DNA of 14,738 nucleotides, taken from assembly GCA_028565635.1 (NCBI GenBank), contig JAOXYB010016842.1, positions 4,220 to 18,957 on the forward strand. Direction: 5' to 3'. This document shows positions 10,571 to 14,738 of this stretch, one piece after another. The stretch's first letter is position 1. Every line of letters starts with the position of its first letter. The DNA comes from Phoronis ovalis (lineage: Eukaryota > Phoronida > Phoronidae). The notes beneath the pieces are model-generated. The model was not told the origin of the DNA. It worked only from the letters and a program-made list of their open reading frames with translations, and did no database searches. The translations under genes were made by a program, and so were the position numbers.

Positions 10571-10640
10571 CCGGGGGGGGGGGGACTACTGTCATTCAAT
10601 ATGACAGTATATACGTGCTGCTCCATTGGCCCCATTGGCC
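10571..10640. repeat. G-run plus hairpin, probable interspersed repeat fragment
   Basis: CC followed by twelve G (10573-10584) is followed by a 9-bp perfect stem TACTGTCAT/ATGACAGTA (10587-10609, 5-base loop) and then ACGTGCTGCTCCATTGGCCC. The GC-rich start in AT-rich DNA and the stem suggest the end of a repeat family. The matching other end is not obvious, so the copy may be truncated. Confidence 0.4.
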
Positions 10641-10985
10641 ATTTGAAACATAAACATCTTTATTTCAGGTATTTCATATACAACTGTAACACATTCATAG
10701 CATTGGGCTTTAAAATACCAAATGGGTAACTGCCTGGTATCCATGACAGGTAAATACTGTAGCTAATCTGTTAAGCTAATCTATGTCCATAGGCAAATGT
10801 AAACATTATCATGTTGCACTTGCTTTCAGGTGTATTTTCAGTCCAAAAAACCTAGTTTAGGTGTTGGAGAGGAATGTTTTATATTTATAGTGATATATTT
10901 TAATTTATAATGAAATACTAAAGTTCCCTACTTAAATTTTTAGAAAATTACTTTTATTGAACACATCTATTAAGTGTAACACTAC

Positions 10986-11343
10986 CCCGGGGGGGTACTC
11001 AAGGTTTTTTTGACTACGGGGATGTGCCGCGGAACCCAATCCTAAATTTTAGCTTGTGGTAGCAAACCCAATCCAAATTTTAGGGTAGCAATCTAAATTT
11101 TGTGAAATATAAGGGTAGCAATCCAAAATTTTAAAATATTTGAGTAGCAATCCATTTTTACGCAAATTAACTGATACAAACCAAATTCCAAAAATCGTTT
11201 TATGGATACAAACCTAAAATTTTTGAATTTCTTTACGGTAGCAATCCAAAAAAATACAGTAAGAAGTATACAATCCAAATCCAAAATTTCTAACTGGGCT
11301 GCACACCCCCACCAAAAAATACTCTGAGTACCCCCTCCCCGGG
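10986..11343 (+). mobile_element. Non-autonomous DNA transposon, copy 1 (hAT-like by 8-bp target duplication)
   Basis: The ends are CCCGGGGGGGTACTCAAGG and, reverse-complemented, CCCGGGGAGGGGGTACTCAG, forming terminal inverted repeats. AACACTAC flanks it on both sides (10978-10985 and 11344-11351; the match can extend to 9 bp), a clean target duplication. Eight-base duplications are typical of hAT and P-type elements. The interior, about 358 bp in all, is an array of related units containing GGTAGCAATCC or ATACAAACC followed by AT-rich spacers. There is no transposase frame; the 63-codon frame crossing 11093-11284 is a by-product of the array. The orientation sign is arbitrary and defined relative to copy 2. 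Confidence 0.8.
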
Positions 11344-11523
11344 AACACTACCTCCTTTGAAACATTTTAATCTCAGTAGTAATCATATAACAGTATTTGT
11401 CCATTTTTAGCAGACATTGCCTATAGTAGCTGACATATAAAGGAAAATAAGAGATGTGATAAAGTGTAAGTGCTGAATATGAACATTGTTGATTAATTAG
11501 TTGATTGGAAAAGTAATTCTTAC

Positions 11524-11751
11524 CTTAGCTAATTCTGCCCTTTCACGTACAAGTCTTTGTTCTAATTCTTGTTCACTCATTTGTGCTTCCACCATTTCTT
11601 GCTTTAGTCTAATGGCGTTCTTTCGTTTTGTATCATGTAGTTTATTCTGCATCCTACGGACGGATTGTTCTTGTTTTTGACGTGAGTATTCCGTTTCACG
11701 AACTTTATTAAATAAGGCATGTTCTACTTCCTCCATTTTTGTGCAAGATTT
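11524..11751 (-). CDS. Coiled-coil protein, 228-bp exon flanked by inverted transposon copies
   Basis: The exon runs from acceptor CTTTTTGTAG to donor AAG|GTAAGA, encodes 76 residues, and is phase 0 at both ends. The peptide starts KSCTKMEEVEHALFNKVRE and ends EQRLVRERAELAK. It is almost wholly charged and Gln-rich, with hydrophobic residues spaced as in heptads, so it forms coiled coil; Pro and Gly are absent. I read through the internal Met (MEEV) to the acceptor because frame and phase then join perfectly to the exon at 12500-12655. Transposon copies at 10986-11343 and 11969-12380 lie 180 and 217 bp from its two ends, in opposite orientation. Because the length is a multiple of three, skipping would remove 76 residues of helix without a frameshift. 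Confidence 0.8.
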
Positions 11752-11968
11752 CTACAAAAAGGCATATTTTAATATGTAATTCATAATAAAAAGCTGTATC
11801 CATTTGTAATCCATAACTTAGCATTTCATGATTATCGACAAGATTTTCCATTTGTGCATTAGACTATTTTTAGTCTTTGTATCCAAATCTTGTCAGAAGA
11901 GATACAGAACAAGGAAAAATATACTGAGATGGAAGGTTGAAACTAATACGTAAAACAGAAGGGCAACC

Positions 11969-12380
11969 CCGGGGGAGGGGTACTCAAGTTATTTTTTGGT
12001 GGTGGTGTGCAGCCCAGTTGAAAATTTGGATTTGGATTGTATACTAGCTTCTTACTGTATTTTTTTTGGATTGCTACCGTAAAGATATGCAAAAATTTGG
12101 ATTGCTACCCACTGCTTACAGCAAATAATTTGGATTGCTTTTAGGTTTGTGTCCATAAAGAAATTTTGGAATTTGGTTTGTATCAGTCAATTTGCATAAA
12201 AATGGATTGCTCATACTCAAATGTTTTAAGTTTTAGATTGCTACCCTTATATTTCACAAAGTTTGGATTGCTACCTAAAAATTTCAAAAAAATTGGATTG
12301 GTGTTTGCTACCACAAGCTAAAATTTGGATTGGGTTCGGCGGCACATCCTCGTAGTCAAAAAACCTTGAGTACCCCCGGG
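11969..12380 (-). mobile_element. Non-autonomous DNA transposon, copy 2, inverted relative to copy 1
   Basis: Read on the minus strand it begins CCCGGGGGTACTCAAGG and follows copy 1 almost word for word (ACTACG/AGGATGTGCCG, CAAGCTAAAATTTGG region, CTGGGCTGCACACC near the far end). It is about 54 bp longer because it carries one additional internal GGTAGCAATCC-type unit. Flanks GGGCAACC (11961-11968) and GAGCAACC (12381-12388) agree at 7 of 8 bases, an independent target duplication with one later mutation. The two copies are therefore separate insertions and not one duplicated segment. Confidence 0.8.
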
Positions 12381-12499
12381 GAGCAACCAGCTTCTTGTCT
12401 CCAGCAGACATCCTCAGTGTTGATGAAGACAATATTGGAACTTTTTAATAAGCTTTAAATTATTTTCTACAGTCAATTAAATCTGCAAAGTATATTTAC

Positions 12500-12655
12500 C
12501 TGGAAATGTTTGAGGTGATCCTCATGCTCTCGTTTTTGTTGGTCATGGTAGCGTTTCTGGAATTTGTCATGTAACTGAATCTCTTGTGCTTCGTTACGGT
12601 CTTTCTTCTCACGGACGTGATGTTGTAGTCGCGTCTTTTTACGGTGCTGGTGAAC
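12500..12655 (-). CDS. Coiled-coil protein, 156-bp exon, His-rich
   Basis: The exon is bounded by TGATTTTAG and CAG|GTAAAT, encodes 52 residues, and is phase 0 at both ends. It begins VHQHRKKTRLQHHVREKKD and ends HEDHLKHFQ, with about nine histidines among Lys, Arg, Glu and Gln, an unusual enrichment within a coiled coil. A second frame is also open across the exon (up to a TAA just past the donor). The chosen frame is preferred because it joins both neighbouring exons in phase 0 and has the same helical composition. Confidence 0.75.
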
Positions 12656-13028
12656 CTAAAATCAGAATGCTTCATTTTTATTTCACAAACAATTAAACCA
12701 TACAATCAAAACATTTACACTTCTTATATCTATTGTGTAATTCTGTTACGATAATTCTGTTATGAAGATTGCTTTGATTTAAAGAAAGTTAGCATTTCAA
12801 AAGAAAAATGTCTTTACCAAGCTTCTAAATGCTTGTTGTAAATTCCTCTCTAAGAAATCTCAAATAAGAGTTAAGGGTCCTTTTTTTAGTAAGCATGTCA
12901 CCGGAGGCTACTACTCAAAGCAGACTTTTGTTTACATGAACATCAATGGATATTATGCTAGCTATGGATGTACTTATAACTCTGAGAAAAAATGTAGATT
13001 TTAAAAAATAAATTACACTTCACAGTTG

Positions 13029-13179
13029 TTGATTTTCAGGAACTAGCAATGCATTTCAATTTACAATGAAAAGTAAGGTAGTATCTGGAAAAGAATTCTT
13101 TTTAAGTGGCTACATAACTTTCCTTGATTTTCAGGAACTGGATTGCGTTTCAGTATACAATGAAAAGTAAGGTAGTATC
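13029..13179. repeat. Direct duplication, two ~57-bp copies with 95-bp period, next to a splice donor
   Basis: Copy 1 (13029-13085) and copy 2 (13124-13179) both begin TTGATTTTCAGGAACT and end CAATGAAAAGTAAGGTAGTATC, with a handful of differences between. Copy 2 ends ten bases inside the intron from the donor of the exon at 13190-13317. The intervening 38 bp are not obviously duplicated. Confidence 0.85.
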
Positions 13180-13189
13180 AGCAACATAC

Positions 13190-13317
13190 CTGTAATTTTT
13201 GGTCAATACGTTTGGCTTTTAGATCAAGCTCAGCATGCAAGGCAGCTTCATTCAAAGCTTTTTGTTCGTGGGTGTTATCATGTAAAGTAACTCTTGTATC
13301 TAGTAACTGGCGATTCT
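13190..13317 (-). CDS. Coiled-coil protein, most upstream exon visible
   Basis: The acceptor is ATTGTTTCAG and the donor CAG|GTATGT. The 128 bp start with the last two bases of a split codon (AG) and then encode NRQLLDTRVTLHDNTHEQ, continuing to KRIDQKLQ. The composition is alpha-helical and charged, in line with the following exons. The phase-1 entry means that the preceding exon ends with one base of the codon NAG (so Lys, Gln or Glu; not T, which would give a stop). An alternative acceptor two bases further in would change that phase, but the first AG after the pyrimidine tract is preferred. Confidence 0.72.
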
Positions 13318-14738
13318 CTGAAACAATAGAATTATATGTGTAGTAAAATGGAAAAGACAGTTAATATATGAATAATGTCTTGTACATAATATTTTATTTG
13401 ACAAATTATAAGGCCATAAATATTTTTGTCCCAAAGATTAAATCACACACTGTTAGTGTGAAAATGCATAATAATGGGGCACTGAACATGTGTAAAATTT
13501 ACGCTAAGAAAACTGTACACTTTTCTAAAAATTTTATTGGAGAAACCCTACTATCTTTAGTGCAAGACATCTGAACCTCAACATTAATTTTGTAATTAAT
13601 AACAAACACCAAATTTTTTTCCATAAATATAAATATTCCATTAAGATTGGTAAATTAAATATGCACTTGTTTGTATTTCACCATATCACTATGAATTAGG
13701 CAAATCGATCATGCACAGAAGACTTTGAAGTTAACTCAGCACAATGAAGATTTTAGTGTTTGAATGCTGAGATCAAACACAGTATGGTGCACTCGGTAAC
13801 CCCTATAATCATATAAATTTGATAATTGATCAAAGCATATTTCACAGAATATAACTGCAGGAGAAATAACATATACTATTTAATAATCATTATAAATTAC
13901 ATTATTTATTATTGTGTGACCCCATTCAAATTATTTTGTGTCATGACATACACCAGTTATGAAGATACTTTTATTTAATATTATAGTATGAAATACTAGT
14001 TAATGAGGTACATTTGCAAAAAAAAAAATGAAATTCCAATGAATAAAGAGATGGATCATCAAAGGTACACATTTTCTCTATGCCCTTAATTATTCAGACA
14101 CTATATTTAACAAATATTTTACCAAACAAACCCTTACATAAAACAACGTAGTTGAATCTAAGCCAAGTATAACATTGATTTAAATGATATATTTTTTGAT
14201 TATTAAACACAGTATCAGTTGCCAGTAAATTCCTGCATCCGATGAAAATCAAGATATCAAATCGAATAATTGGAAAGTTATAATTGGACAAGACCCACCC
14301 CTAGTTACAGGTATTAATTAGGTGCAGATTTAATGATGTTGATGACTGCGTTACATAATATACCCCAGGTTTAACACCTGTGCTGGTAAACCCCCTGGCT
14401 GGGGACTAATACAACCAGGTGTACATAGGAATGTAGACATTGTTTCTTTTCAAGAAACTTTATGCTACTAGCATACAGATAATTAAAATACATGAAGCAC
14501 TGAGAATAATAATTTAAGTCTCAGATGAAGCATGAGTAAGTGAAATCTTTTATTGCATATCCAGCACAGTATCATGCACTGGGACCTCTGCACCACTTTT
14601 AATTTTCAGTTATATCCTTAAATTCCTTTAAAATATAGTAGACAAATTTAACTTTCCATGGCATCTCAATGCTGTGAGTCCCGTCTGAAATATTTTTTTA
14701 TTTCTCTGCTTATATTTATAGCTCAATGTATCAGAATA
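13318..14738 (-). other. Upstream intron of the coiled-coil gene (runs off the right edge)
   Basis: No upstream exon with a donor in the required phase 1 and helical coding content could be found. The DNA is AT-rich with scattered poly-A/T. Around 14364-14425 a less AT-rich stretch carries small inverted words (CCCCAGG with CTGGGG, ACACCTG with CAGGTGT), probably a worn repeat. The 65-codon minus-strand frame at 14094-14291 is rejected for reasons given separately. Confidence 0.45.
14364..14425. repeat. Nested short inverted repeats, possible decayed element
   Basis: CCCCAGGTTTA near 14364 faces TAAACCCCCTGGCTGGGG near 14388-14405, and ACACCTG near 14375 faces CAGGTGT near 14416. The arms are short and imperfect, so this may be the remains of a MITE or chance. 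Confidence 0.3.

Larger units (their letters stand above)
7122..11523 (-). other. Large intron (4.4 kb) of the coiled-coil gene
   Basis: The intron runs from the GTAAGA donor after the exon at 11524 to the acceptor before 7121. I looked for further phase-0 exons rich in Lys/Glu codons on the minus strand and found none I could support. It holds a 29-bp tandem pair, a decayed 130-bp tandem duplication, a MITE-like element at 9748-9952, a palindromic hairpin at 10050-10128, a G-run repeat fragment at 10571-10640 and the first copy of the inverted transposon pair, each listed separately. The rest is AT-rich and featureless. Confidence 0.55.
6701..13317 (-). other. Gene overview: coiled-coil protein, C-terminal five coding exons
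   Basis: Five exons join in one open frame of about 221 residues plus stop. All internal junctions are phase 0, and introns measure 534, 748, 4402 and 265 bp. The product is almost entirely charged and helical (rich in K, R, E, Q and H, no Pro in the visible part, few hydrophobic residues outside heptad-like positions), so it should form a long coiled coil. I do not recognise the family with confidence. The composition is typical of ciliary, centrosomal or sperm-tail CCDC proteins; CCDC177/CCDC185 (DUF4659) is one candidate from memory, unverified. The first visible exon starts in phase 1, so at least one upstream exon lies beyond 14738 or was missed. Confidence 0.65.

Noticed and set aside
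11093-11284. 63-codon minus-strand frame inside transposon copy 1
   Set aside because: It is built from the internal AT-rich repeat units and has no transposase motif.
11040-11290. Regularly spaced repeats resembling a CRISPR-like array
   Set aside because: Units are imperfect, spacers are AT-rich derivatives of the same unit, and the array sits inside a transposon in an animal intron.
10986-12380. The inverted pair as the two ends of one large composite transposon carrying the exon
   Set aside because: Each copy has its own short terminal inverted repeats and its own target duplication (AACACTAC versus GGGCAACC/GAGCAACC), so they are independent insertions.
12496-12705. Alternative open frame across the exon at 12500-12655
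   Set aside because: It runs into a stop just after the donor, does not join the neighbouring exons in phase, and lacks the helical composition shared by the other exons.
14094-14291. Minus-strand open frame with a GTAAGG donor-like site near 14132-14137, as a possible upstream exon
   Set aside because: Joining this donor to the exon at 13190-13317 in the required phase makes a TAG codon, and the peptide is hydrophobic, unlike the charged helix of the gene.

Overview
The window reads as AT-rich nuclear DNA of an invertebrate animal. Short coding exons end in consensus splice sites (GT donors, pyrimidine-tract plus AG acceptors), introns are long and AT-rich, and small interspersed repeats with G/C-run ends are scattered between them. 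Both recognisable genes lie on the minus strand. The phylum cannot be fixed from this sequence. Repeats with CCCCGGGG...GTACTC ends remind me of families seen in cnidarian, hemichordate or lophotrochozoan genomes, but that is memory and not a search result.

Layout, read along the minus strand from high to low coordinates. Positions 13317 to 6701 hold the last five coding exons of a histidine- and glutamine-rich coiled-coil protein: 13190-13317, 12500-12655, 11524-11751, 7008-7121 and 6701-6742. The stop codon is at 6701-6703, and the N-terminal exons lie beyond the right edge. All four introns inside the window are phase 0. A 3' UTR probably runs to a poly(A) signal at 5957-5962. About 4.6 kb of apparently non-coding DNA follows. 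Next comes the first coding exon (1017-1302) of a secreted TGF-beta-superfamily ligand of BMP/Nodal type, with a signal peptide and the start of the prodomain. Its remaining exons lie beyond the left edge.

The most striking structure is in the coiled-coil gene. Two copies of one non-autonomous transposon (10986-11343 and 11969-12380) sit in opposite orientation on either side of the 228-bp exon 11524-11751. Each copy has its own roughly 8-bp target duplication, CCCGGGG/GTACTC terminal inverted repeats and an internal array of GGTAGCAATCC-type units. The pre-mRNA could fold these copies into a long duplex that loops out a single frame-neutral exon, an arrangement known to favour exon circularisation, exon skipping or A-to-I editing. 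Smaller repeats (a 29-bp tandem pair, a 95-bp-period duplication beside a splice donor, a second MITE-like element, a palindromic hairpin and two G-runs) fill the introns and intergenic space. I found no tRNA, rRNA, CRISPR array or bacterial-type operon.
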